12,352 nt of DNA, from NCBI RefSeq assembly GCF_002999335.1, contig NW_020312323.1:1-12352 (forward strand), given 5' to 3'. This DNA is from Cyclospora cayetanensis. Taxonomy: Eukaryota; Apicomplexa; Conoidasida; Eucoccidiorida; Eimeriidae. Under the pieces are notes generated by a model, which was not told the DNA's origin, searched no databases, and saw only the letters and a program-made list of their open reading frames with translations. Positions 1 through 8,601 of the stretch are shown piece by piece; the first letter of the stretch is position 1, and each line of letters begins with the position of its first letter. The position numbers and the translations under genes are program-made.

Positions 1-1218
1 GTCCGGAATCAGCAGCCACCCTTAGCGAACGAGAAATTCAGAAAACTCATGAACCGTGCATGCGAACGTATTGCAAAGCTCGAGTGAGGCAACCACGCGA
101 TTGTGATAGGCAGTTTGTGGCGGTAGCGTGTGCGATTTGAGGGTGGAGAATGAGTCCAGATGTGTCGTTAGGCTCTAGGGAGTTGCACCCAAGGAATAGT
201 CGAAAAGGTCGTTGCCTGATCACTGAGACCATTTGCCATTTTCTTATGAGTAAAGTCTTTTACAATATATCAATATTCCTTACGTTGGACACGCCATGGA
301 GCTCTTAATCTAGCCTTGCTAGAGAAGCTTCATAACTTTCCCAGCTGGTGGCGAGCTTGGCGCCAAAGCCAAATAAACAATGTAGAGTCGGAACATCCAC
401 AATGAGCCGAAACGTGCTGTATCCTAGGACGCTTGAGCGCCAATACGGGATCCTCTGGTGAGATGAGGTGGCGGGCGACAGCCTAGATGGCTGCTGGACA
501 AGTAATTGTAGGCTCGTTGCTCCCCTGAGAATTTGCAACTGTGCTTGACGCACAAAACTAGTTTCCATGAATCGTGTTCCTCCAGCTCCTCCATCAATTT
601 CCTCCTTAGCGCACGCTCTGCCTCAAATAGCTGCCTCTCTCCATGAATATCACTTGAACTTTTGTCGGTTATCAAAGTTCAGATGCTCTCTACATTGAGC
701 TCTATGCACAGGTACTCTCAGATGTGTCGTGCTCCCTTAAACCTCTTTTGGGGCCTTAAAAGAGAGTACGCTGCATTCGTCCGCTGCATTTGGAGGCGAA
801 AACTGCTCTGTGAGCGGAGGCATTGCCGAACTACCTATTGCATGCCGAGGTCGCATAGATTCGATCCCTCGCTCTTTGTTGACTATCGTGTGCGTGGTTC
901 TTCTCCTCCATTTCACTCCAGCAATAAATGTGCACGTTGTTTTCTCTGTCTCGCTATTTTGACCTTCCTGCCTACTTAGAGATTGTTGGTAGGGCAGGAC
1001 CTTGTTTGTTGTCCATTAGATAGTTATTCTTGACCTATAGGCACGGAATACGAGGGCGTGTACCTGAAGATGTGGTAGGGGTAGGATAAGCAGAGGGAAG
1101 TAGCATGCTCTGCTCCACTGTAACATTCTGGACTACACTGCATATATTCAACTTCAATTGAGTCTAAAGTGGACAAATTGGTTTGTGTGGTCGTTTATGT
1201 TATTATCAAAGATTAGTC
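1..1218. other. Intergenic, no supportable gene
   Basis: I see no coding region I can defend here. The longest open stretches are 662-979 (+), 305-568 (-) and 424-675 (-). None shows a recognisable domain, splice structure or sustained protein-like composition. The 424-675 frame has a short charged, coiled-coil-like start but opens with TTG and is closed by an upstream stop. No tRNA, array repeat or promoter motif stood out. Confidence 0.5.
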
Positions 1219-1375
1219 TACCTCGATACAAGAGGGCGCAACGTTGTATGCGTGAGCGCTAGATGCAATGTGCAGTTATATATGAAAGCTCGGAATCTTT
1301 AAAGGGTGCAGGTACGCTCACTTTAGCAAAACTTGTGTTTTTATGCGGGGAGCTCTGTGGGTCGCGATGACCTAA
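1219..1375 (+). repeat. Diverged dispersed repeat, copy A
   Basis: This stretch resembles 8826-8975 in the same orientation. The best core is CTAGATGCAATGTGCA (1259-1274) against CTAGATGCAGTGTGCA (8861-8876), 15 of 16 bases identical. Similarity continues on both sides with small gaps: a CTCGATACAA / CTCAATACAA block upstream, and GGTGCAG followed by CGCTCAC / TCGCAC downstream. A weaker GAGCTCTG / GAACTCTG match follows. The two copies lie about 7.6 kb apart, so this looks like an old interspersed element, family unknown. The outer limits are approximate, and the weaker flanks could be chance. Confidence 0.45.
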
Positions 1376-2912
1376 AGGTGGGAGCCCTTGTGGAAAAACT
1401 TTTGATAGCTTTCTGCCAAGGCTGTCCTGAATCTGGAGTTATGCGAATATCTATGGTAAAATTTAAAGAAACGTTACACCACACTTCTTTTCGATTGCTT
1501 GCTAGCGTTAGCTATCTAAAGCTTTAATAAGGTGGTGCCTAAGGTGTGCCAGCCGAGCTGTTACAGGATTTCGGTAAGATAGATGAGACATCGAGGTATG
1601 CTGAGGAAGGCCCGCGCCCTTTGTCTCCATGCTGGATGAAGCACATGTCGATTGCGATTGTGAAGGATGCGCCGCATCTGGCTAAGTATACTTAGTCATG
1701 ATTTATGAATGAGAAACATAAAATCATACATAAGTACTCAATGCGGGGACCTTGCAGTGGAGCTAACCAGTTTGCATTTGACTGCTGTGAATCAGGAGTA
1801 ATATAATCGTATTTGAATGGTGCTTTTTTAAGACTACCCGAGTAGGGTTCACATAATCAGCTGTAAAGTATTACTTGTACATTACATTCGACAACCAGCA
1901 TGCAATGCTACTCATCAATCTACGTGTATCCGGCAAGGGCAAGTGTCTTCATGTCCCAACAGTTTCCAGGAAGTCATTAACGGAGTAGAAGAGCTGTACA
2001 TAAGAACCAGGCACTTTTAGCGAAAAGGAACACGGTGCGTTATCTATGGAAGAGCTCAATTCAAGTAACTATTGAGGAAGCAGTAATCAACAAATTATGC
2101 ATCGCCAGGAGTCGCCAACAGCAGAACTGTACAGTTTTGGAATGGTCTGCGAGTTTCACTGGTGTAGACAGCGAGGCGATTCATGACTCCAGGTAGCTGC
2201 GGGAAACATGAACGACTCGTTTGCGAAGTTTGTCCTTTAAAACGTGATCTCGACTAAACTTGGGAACTTTATGTGAATTGTAGCTGTGAAGGCAGTATAG
2301 TGAAATGTGATGTGAGGTGGCAACCCCGAAGGTTCACGGCATTTTTAAAAATAGTGATTGCTCGTGTGCCAGCCTATTTTTGAGTTCTACATTATAATAC
2401 ACAAGCAGCTGGTCTGTAGCCTTTTCTTCGGCCAACTCCTAGTACCTGTGACAGACGTTTGCGGAAATGACTGCTGTGGGCATATCAAACAAAGATAATA
2501 CTCCCAGCAGCCGGGTGCACCTTCCAGAGTGCATTAGTCCTCAGAGCTTGAAGCCATTTGGCACACTTAGTATGGCGACTCATTGATTCTGGGTGAGGTT
2601 TCTTATTGCTTTCCACACCTTGTAGGACAGAGTGCCTGCTGAGCATCCAATCATTGAACCGTCGTTATAAACCTCTGTTTATCCTGAAATTCAAGCATTA
2701 TACGTGATCAAGTGGGCAAAGATGTAGGTAAACGTATTGTGAAGTATTTTGTCGTACCCCGTATTGACTAATAACAAATCGGTGTTTTTGTCACCCATTA
2801 TTCACATGTACACTAGCAACATGCTAAAAAACTTTGAGTCAAAAACGTTTGTACAAAGCCACTGTGCTCTTCTCTTGGCAAAAGTTTACAGGGTCTCATC
2901 AAACTATTACAC
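1376..2912. other. Intergenic, no supportable gene
   Basis: About 1.5 kb without a coding region I can support. Stops are dense in all frames, and the short open stretches (ending near 1527, and 2749-2973) have no recognisable motif. It probably holds the upstream regulatory region of the TRIP13-like gene, but only the palindrome at its right end is a distinct signal. Confidence 0.5.
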
Positions 2913-2937
2913 ATGCTGTAGCTACAGCATATTTAAA
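2913..2937 (+). promoter_or_regulatory. 18-nt palindrome next to a TATA-like box
   Basis: ATGCTGTAGCTACAGCAT (2913-2930) is a perfect inverted repeat with no spacer. It runs directly into TATTTAAA (2930-2937). The pair sits about 130-155 nt upstream of the ATG at 3068. A palindrome beside an AT-rich box could be a dimeric transcription factor site plus a weak TATA element for the downstream gene. The symmetry is seen; the promoter role is inferred. Confidence 0.3.
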
Positions 2938-3067
2938 GTAAACCAAAGGCAAATAATATGTTCGGCAGCATGAAGAATACATCCACTCAAACAAAAATCG
3001 AGGAATGGTCCTACTTTCAGGTTGATAATCATACTACTTAACAGTATTTTCAAGTACTACCTTTGTT

Positions 3068-4963
3068 ATGGAAGTTGCTGCTTCAGCTGCAGAACGCAGC
3101 CAGGCAACATTGCCTAATGGTACTGTACAGCTGGGCTCAGAACAGCGCAAAATTGAGCTATGCTGCGAAGTACAGCTAAATACTGCTGCTCAAGCTGAAC
3201 TGCAAGTCATACATGAAGCTGTAACAGCATGGCTTGCTTCTTCAGGCCTGACAGTGGCACTGGGCCGCCATGATCCGCAGCTGTTAGAAATTCCACTCCT
3301 GGAGAGGGCCTGTTCATCCATCCGTATTGAGCAAGCCCTGCACAGAAGCAGCATGATGCAGGTGCAGCTACCGGGGGACACACGCCACAAACGGAGCTAC
3401 ACTGCATTTATGGGGAAGTGTAAAACCTCTCTTGAAAGCAACCCGGTGGTACTTCCGTACTGCCAAGTGCACATGACAGTTCTCCCATACGTCTTACACG
3501 TGGGGGCAGAGGAAGCGGGCATGCCTGAGGCGGGCGACGAGGGAAGGGCTTATGCATTCAATAAATGGGTCCTTCCTAACATAGAATTTGAAAGCCTTTG
3601 GGAAAATTTGCATTTCGACGAAGCCATAAAAGAAATTCTCTTGGAATACACCTCCGCAGCTTTGCTCTTTGCAGACAAAAATGTGGATCCAAAGGCAAGC
3701 ACTGCACATGGAAATATCACCCTGTTGAATTTTATGTGCCATGCCACTGTTAAGCTCATTACATGGAATCGTGTACTCTTGCTTCACGGGCCTCCAGGGA
3801 GCGGTAAAATTATTGAAACACAGACACGCGTAGCAATCCTTCATAGATAAGTGTTTCAATGCTGGAAAAATTTGTTGCAGGAAAGACGTCTTTGTGCAGA
3901 GCATTGGCCCAAAAGCTTTCTATCCGTCTCAGCCAGCGGTTTTCTTCTTCCTTATTTCTTTCTATCAATTCTCCAGCGCTGTTCTCCCGCTGGTTTAGTG
4001 AGTCCGGAAAGATGGTTGCGAAGGTCTTTAGTGAGATCAGAGGCATGTTGCAAAATAAGGACTGCTTGGTGGTTGTTCTAATAGACGAAGTGGAATCCCT
4101 CTCAGCTTCTAGAGCTGCAGCAGCGTCAAATGAGCCTTCGGATTCTGTGCGCGTTGTCAACGCACTTCTCACGCAGATAGACATGTTCAGCCGTTTCCCC
4201 AACGCTCTGGTCCTGACGACTTCAAATCTAGCAGGTTCGTTGGATCCCACATTTCTGCGCACTGTTTAAGTTGCGGTTTCTTATTCCCTGCCTTTTATTC
4301 ACTCTGACGCAGGAAATTGTGATGCCGCATTCATCGATAGAGCCGACTTGAAGCTGTACATTCCCTCACCAAGTCCCCACTGCAGACGCAAAATACTATT
4401 GGACTGCACGAAGGAACTCGTAAGTCTTAAGTCCTCCGCACCCAAATAAAAGTCGCGAAAGTTATAACTTAGATCCGGGTTGGGCTTCTTGCACCCTGCG
4501 AGGAATCAAGTTTTGACCATACGATGGTATGAAGCTACTTTAGTGTAGCTCTCTGCCTTACAAATTAATTGTGATACATTTATTCACTCGTATGACAAAA
4601 GGAACGTGAAAGCTCCGGCATCAACGAGTAAGCGAGAGCGGCATTACATCTACCAGTTAAGCGCATTTGCGAGCAATCCTGAAGACATAGGGGGAACGAG
4701 ATGCTAACGGAGATAGTTAGACAGAGCGAAGGGTTATCGGGGAGGACAATCAGAAAACTTCCTTTCCTCGCGTACAGCTGCATTTCCTGTTTAGTGAGTC
4801 CAATATAAGTTTTTATAAATGAATATGGACTGCGCAAAATGGCTTTCAGGCTAGGACAATAACTGTACCAGATTTTCTGTCTTCGCTACACAGCGCAATC
4901 CTCTCACACAAAGAAGGACAAGCAAAAGTAACCTTGGAGAACAAGGTTCACAAGGCATCATAA
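3068..4963 (+). CDS. TRIP13: TRIP13/PCH2-type AAA+ ATPase, seven exons (one base missing in exon 6)
   Basis: This family uses ATP to remodel HORMA proteins (Mad2 with p31comet, and meiotic Hop1/HORMAD) in the spindle checkpoint and meiosis. My exons are 3068-3694, 3755-3803, 3881-4234, 4313-4419, 4473-4526, 4657-4793 and 4850-4963, about 480 residues once the missing base is allowed for; human TRIP13 has 432. Visible are the FNKWVLP and ADKNVD blocks, Walker A GPPGSGKTS (221-229, K227), pore loop WFSESGK (263-269), Walker B VLIDE (D294, E295), EPSDSVRVVNALLTQID, sensor 1 LTTSN (N341), FIDRADLK, and sensor 2 SEGLSGRTIRKLPF (R427). The last exon ends with an ITVPDFL helix like the family C-terminus. 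ATG 3068 is the first ATG after the in-frame stop at 3026, with G at -3 and +4. The N-terminal half is poorly conserved, as is usual. Family identity is very secure; the exact start and exon 6 are less so. Confidence 0.93.
3695..3754 (+). other. In-frame 60-nt GC-AG intron in the TRIP13 gene
   Basis: The reading frame is open through this segment, so it looks like coding sequence. Removing it joins DKNVDPK directly to LITWNRV, matching the family (human DKNVNSN-LITWNRV) with no length difference. Retaining it adds 20 residues unlike the family. The donor is AAAG|GCAAGC, a good GC-type donor, and the acceptor is GTTAAG|CTC, with only a weak pyrimidine tract. GC-AG introns are a known minor class of U2-type introns. 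The remaining doubt is whether it is sometimes retained. Confidence 0.7.
3804..3880 (+). other. GT-AG intron interrupting Walker A
   Basis: The donor is GCG|GTAAAA and the acceptor TTGTTGCAG|GAAAG, a phase 1 intron of 77 nt. It splits the glycine codon of GPPGS-G-KTS. Without splicing the frame runs into a stop after the P-loop; splicing restores GKTSLCRALAQKL, a family signature. Confidence 0.9.
4235..4312 (+). other. GT-AG intron between sensor 1 and FIDRADLK
   Basis: The donor is GCAG|GTTCGT and the acceptor GACGCAG|GAAAT, phase 1, 78 nt. Joining gives LTTSNLAGNCDAAFIDRAD, the same spacing as human LTTSNITEKIDVAFVDRAD. The donor is weak, but the unspliced frame diverges and then stops. 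Confidence 0.85.
4420..4472 (+). other. GT-AG intron, 53 nt, phase 0
   Basis: The donor is GAACTC|GTAAGT (consensus) and the acceptor ATAACTTAG|ATC. Splicing joins LLDCTKEL to IRVGLLAP, matching the family pattern of EEL followed by a short segment ending in a hydrophobic pair and Pro. It is the shortest intron in the window. Confidence 0.8.
4527..4656 (+). other. Probable GT-AG intron, 130 nt, phase 0
   Basis: The donor is ACGATG|GTATGA and the proposed acceptor ATCTACCAG|TTA. With this acceptor the distance from the previous exon to SEGLSGR equals that in human TRIP13, provided one base is restored at the downstream G-run. An alternative acceptor at 4700 (AACGAG|ATG) keeps the frame without any repair but drops 15 residues. 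The choice is therefore tied to the frameshift question. Confidence 0.6.
4690..4694 (+). other. G-run with apparent one-base deletion in TRIP13 exon 6
   Basis: Five consecutive G residues. Upstream of the run the family-like frame reads NPEDIGG; downstream the frame reading NEMLTEIVRQSEGLSGR is offset by one base. Six Gs would join the two and give the expected segment length. Homopolymer length error in the assembly is the simplest reading, with a true mutation or an alternative acceptor as rivals. Confidence 0.6.
4794..4849 (+). other. GT-AG intron, 56 nt, phase 0
   Basis: The donor is TTA|GTGAGT and the acceptor GGCTTTCAG|GCT. Splicing joins the helix after LPFLAYS to ARTITVPDFL, giving the family's C-terminal helix and a stop at 4961. 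Unspliced, the frame ends at a stop at 4806. Confidence 0.82.
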
Positions 4964-6826
4964 GCCGCAACATGTCACTGGTTTTTTGGCAACTGGATAT
5001 CATTATTGATCTTGAACATTGAAGCACATGCACACCACTAAGCATGAAGTATCTAGCTACGGTAATGACTTGGAGAAAAAATTAGTTGTGCAGTTGCCCC
5101 CTCTCTCGCCCCCCATAGATGCATATCGTCACGAGTATCGTAAAACCCTGAGCAACATTGGGGCTGCGCTGATTCCCGTCATGTTGGAGCTATTTTAGCA
5201 AACACTTCGTTTGGCTGTACACTCTAGATGAAGGATGCAGAGGGCTATAAGCTTTTGAGGCTGGACGATTAGATTTCAATTTATGTAGTGCGATACGTCT
5301 AACTATCCCATTACTACATCGGCTGGTCTTCCCTTCCTATGACGGTTTGAATTTGTCGGAGAGGTTTGTATTGTTCTTCATGCTCCTTGTCCTAGGAAAG
5401 CGGCCAATAAAAAGTAAAATGACCACAAATAAGAGGTGGCATGCTCCTATTTTTGCGAAAGCGGTAAGGATACCTCAATAGAAAATCAGATGTGTGCCTA
5501 TATGATTCCCCAGTACCGTGTGCACCGAAAAAAGCACCGGATCTAGCAGGGCAAGGCACATTTAACTACTTTCTTATGCACCTGGTATATCTAGCTCGGA
5601 ATTATTTCTATTGAATACCTGGTTAGTATGTCCGTATATCTGGCATATTGCAGAGCAGCCTAGGCTCATTGAAACAGGATACAGTGTTGTGTGCATGTGG
5701 GCTAGGTGCTATGTGCAACTAAATGTGAAGCCTCGGCTCGCGCAGAACGGGAAGCTAAGCGTACCCCAGCTGTGCTGCTCCCTTGAGATCGGGAAATGTG
5801 GAAGGCAGAGTCAGGAGGAGGAGATAGCTATTATGAGGGCGATAACATGCTTTCAAGTGTGTATTGAACCTGTGGTTAAGTGCCCCCCTATGGACACCTT
5901 GGACAGATTGTTGCACCGGAAGCCCCGCATAAAAGAACTACTTTGCACATAACAAATGCACCCAAGCCCCTAACCATAACAAATACTCACATTTACAACT
6001 TACATCATGCCATGCCTCGCAAACACTGCTCTCCAATGCACACCTGGGATAGACCCGAGTTCACTCGGTGCTTGTGTTAACTACGGTAAAAGTCGCATGC
6101 TTCATATGCCTAGGCGCACATGTAGTTCTCACTATCATCCCGGCCAGTGCCTATAGGCATTTTTTCAAGAGAAGAAGAGAAAAACAAATAATTGCAGCAG
6201 AAGCAATAGGGCTACCGTTATCTGGGTTTGATATATGGGAGGCTGTCCGGTAGCTCCCTCAAGTAAGTTCTACATGTAGCGCTCATTTCAAGAGGCAAGG
6301 CGTAGGCGACGATCCTGGTGCTTCTCTGGATTGCGGGAGGTACATGCAGGTGAGCTTCTGCCACGTGATTACATAAGGTCTAACTCTGGCTGCACCTACC
6401 TCTTATGTATACAGCGATTACTGGCTAGTTTACAAAACCTGTTGATGCAGCAATTCTTCAATTGTAGCATAAGCGCTATGCTTGCAACCATGGAGAAAGA
6501 AGACACTCAGACAGTTCAGAGGAGCGCAGTTTTCGAGGTGTCCCTCTACAATACGCTTTACAAGGGCTCGCTTTTTTGTTCGGCGGAGAGGAACCCGAGG
6601 TTGATAAAACAACACTAATCCACCTAAAATTAGCATGGAATTACATCGAGCATAGCATAATTCTTATTTTCAAGCTTGCAAACCTTTCTTTTTTCTGCCG
6701 ATGTGTTGTTCATGCTGTGTGGAATCATTGCATGCACATGGCACCAGCAAAGGCCTCCAGTCAGCCCTGCAAATCCTGCACTCCAAAGCGACTTGCGTGT
6801 TCTCTCACATGGTCTTCCGTAGTAAT
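4964..6826. other. Intergenic, no supportable gene
   Basis: About 1.9 kb between the TRIP13-like gene and the next gene. Open stretches at 5611-5952, 6331-6618 and 6576-6833 have no recognisable motif, no convincing splice partners and no upstream promoter signal. I see no retroelement motifs here. No clear poly(A) signal lies close downstream of the stop at 4963; the first AATAAA is only near 5406. Confidence 0.5.
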
Positions 6827-6834
6827 TATATAAA
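6827..6834 (+). promoter_or_regulatory. TATA box of the 195-residue protein gene
   Basis: TATATAAA in an A/T-rich context, 44 nt upstream of the ATG at 6878. With the usual spacing of about 30 nt to the transcription start, the 5' leader would be short and 6878 would be the first ATG in the mRNA. It also argues against the upstream in-frame ATGs at 6701 and 6809, which lie before the box. Confidence 0.6.
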
Positions 6835-6877
6835 CAAGGTCATTTCACGTAGCTGTTTACTCCACCCGGTAACGAGT

Positions 6878-8462
6878 ATGCTGAGGGCAGGCAGGCGGCT
6901 CGCAGCCGCCATGGCCCCTAAGGGGAACCCAGCGCTACACGCCAAAGCTGAAGTTCCTGACGTTTTGGTGTCCTTCGGCAATCAAGCAGATCAGATTACT
7001 TTTGTGAGCCACCCAGGTGAGCCTGTGGCTGCCCTCTTTCCCCTCTTTCTATCCCTCATGGTTCTGATTGTGACCCTATACGCGTCTTCGTAGATCCACA
7101 TTCTCTGCCTCGGTATTTGAGGTAGGATTTGCTTGGAACGTTTATATATCATATCGTAGTTCTTTGTACGGGTGTGCATGGCTTTTCTGGGGAGCCATCT
7201 GATAAGTTTACCTGTACAGGAGAGAATACTTCTACTGTGTCATGCATACGGGGACGGATTGCCAAAAAGGAGGCCCTCGAGATCATCTACGTGATTTTTG
7301 GCAAATTTTCGTGCTAATTAGATGGTTTGTGTCTGCACATTCCCATCTGCTTTGTGGTGCATACTTGTGGCTTTCGCCAACTAAATTTTGTTCTTTGATT
7401 TCAGGAGTGATGGCAGTGTCTAAGTTGTTGGAAATGGGTCATGTCACCCAGTACCGAGCGGTCCTTACACAGTCTGATGTCCACGCGATTGCAGAGCATG
7501 ACCCTGATTTGGCAAGAGTAAGTGTTTCACGGATCTGGGTAATAGCAATCTGGGTGGGCAAGCCTGTATCACCAGCTTACCTGTCATCATTTTGGCTTGT
7601 CCAGCGCTTTTTATGTACACCGAGCCGGGTGAAGCGAAGGAGAAAAATCGCAGCCGTTTTTTGCTAGGATTTATCAGTTGTTTAACGGGCCTTGCTGGCT
7701 TGCTCAAGTATATTTCTTGTGAATTTTGCTGTTCCGAGTTTCAGTGATTGTACTGCTGCTCTTGCTCCCGTCGGGTTTTACATCATATCTCAGAGCTTGT
7801 CCCATGACACCTTGTTTACTTTACTGCGTAATTTCCTGGCCTCATGGCAGGTGTCATCGTTCATCTAAAGTTCCTTTGCTTGCTGTACGCTTCTCTTCGG
7901 TTGTATCTTTTTGCCAATAGAAAGCAGCAGCTGCTGTATCTTCGCTGGTGGAATTTATGAGTCTGCTTTCCCCACTATTTGTATTTGTTCAGAAAGCACA
8001 AACTGCAGTGGACGAGGGCTTAGCAGTTAACTTCCAGGACTTGCAGTACTTTGACAAACCAGAGTTTGTAGCTGCTTTCCGAAAGGAACAGCAATTGCTG
8101 AAAGAGGTTCGTGGCGAGGTCTTGAACGCGCCCAAAGGGCAGTACAATATTCCAAAGGCGGTTAAGGATTACAAGTTGCCCATGGTGAGCGGCTTGTCCG
8201 TTGGGGTTGGAGGCTGAAAAAACCTTTGCGCCTAAAGTTTGAAATTTAGGGTTCTAGTTCAAGGATGTACGATTTAGCGGCTTCAGTCGAGGTTTAGGTT
8301 TGTTCTCTTTATCTGCAGGCCCCTCGGAACTGGCGTCCCGAGGTGAATGTTCCTTCCGAGGCCCTTGAGGTGGATCCCCAGCTACGGATGAAGGAGGAAC
8401 TGAGCGGCTTGGTGCGCAAGCATCTTGCAACTTCTAAGCCCACAGCACAGCTGTCGGGCTAG
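6878..8462 (+). CDS. Unrecognised 195-residue protein, four exons, possibly mitochondrial
   Basis: I do not recognise the family. Exons are 6878-7016, 7405-7517, 7993-8184 and 8319-8462. Junctions are all GT-AG: CCAG|GTGAGC to TTTCAG|GAGTG, AGA|GTAAGT to TTGTTCAG|AAAGC, and ATG|GTGAGC to ATCTGCAG|GCC. The start, MLRAGRRLAAAMAPKG, is Arg-rich, Ala-rich and free of acidic residues, like a mitochondrial presequence. The mature part is soluble, mostly helical in composition, and has no membrane segment. The middle exon carries VNFQDLQYFDKPEFVAAFRK (about 95-114), and the last exon begins APRNWRPEVNVP and ends with a charged helix. A small matrix or respiratory-complex accessory subunit is a reasonable guess but only that. 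Translation could also begin at M12 (6911), which has an optimal GCCGCCATGG context. Splice quality and frame continuity make the gene itself likely. Confidence 0.8.
7017..7404 (+). other. Intron 1 of the 195-residue protein gene
   Basis: 388 nt, phase 1, donor G|GTGAGC and acceptor TTTGATTTCAG|G with a T-rich tract. The interior has no feature of its own. An ATG lies just inside the next exon (7410), but it is unlikely to be the start given the TATA box and first exon. Confidence 0.75.
7518..7992 (+). other. Intron 2 of the 195-residue protein gene, with alternative acceptor
   Basis: 475 nt, phase 0, consensus donor AGA|GTAAGT. The acceptor at 7992 follows a strong pyrimidine tract (TTTGTATTTGTTCAG). 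An earlier in-frame acceptor at 7920 (TGCCAATAG) would add 24 residues ending in the hydrophobic stretch LLSPLFVFVQ. I prefer 7992 because that stretch's bases double as its pyrimidine tract. Confidence 0.7.
8185..8318 (+). other. Intron 3 of the 195-residue protein gene
   Basis: 134 nt, phase 0, donor CCCATG|GTGAGC and acceptor TTTATCTGCAG|GCC. The unspliced frame ends in a stop at 8215; splicing continues the protein for 47 more residues to TAG at 8460. Confidence 0.8.
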
Positions 8463-8595
8463 CCCTTGGGCTCAGGATAGAGCAAAGAGTATAACAGAAT
8501 TATATAGCGAACAAATCAATTGTGATTTCGTATTCGCAATACGGTAGCAGCATCCCAACGCAATCACACCCTATCTGCAGCGGAGCCTTAGCGTG

Positions 8596-8601
8596 AATAA
8601 A
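8596..8601 (+). terminator. Possible poly(A) signal
   Basis: AATAAA lies 134 nt after the stop of the 195-residue protein gene. It is the first such hexamer downstream. Whether this organism uses AATAAA is unknown, so it is only a candidate 3' end signal. Confidence 0.25.

Noticed and set aside
424..675. Minus-strand open frame with a charged coiled-coil-like start (GERQLFEAERALRRKLMEEL)
   Set aside because: It begins at TTG, is closed by a stop directly upstream, loses protein-like composition after about 30 residues, and I found no splice partner.
858..871. GATTCGATCCC resembling a tRNA T-loop / pol III B box
   Set aside because: The flanking bases do not form a T-stem, and no A box or acceptor stem is present at the right distance.
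3939..3976. The pyrimidine tract in TRIP13 as a 38-nt intron ending in CCAG
   Set aside because: Removing it would delete the conserved INS before LFSRWF and shift the frame (38 is not a multiple of three), while the unspliced frame has the correct family length.
3494..4262. Minus-strand open frames of 136 and 150 codons
   Set aside because: They are antisense shadows of the TRIP13 exons, whose + strand motifs and splicing are unambiguous.
5611..5952. 113-codon + strand open frame
   Set aside because: Cys/Trp-rich random-looking translation, no domain, no promoter or splice support.
6148..6165. TGCCTATAGGCA palindrome followed by six T
   Set aside because: It looks like a bacterial rho-independent terminator, but the window is eukaryotic, the stem leaves almost no loop, and no gene ends there.
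6701..6877. Upstream in-frame extension of the 195-residue protein (ATG 6701)
   Set aside because: The TATA box at 6827 lies inside it, so transcription probably begins downstream, and the added residues look non-coding.
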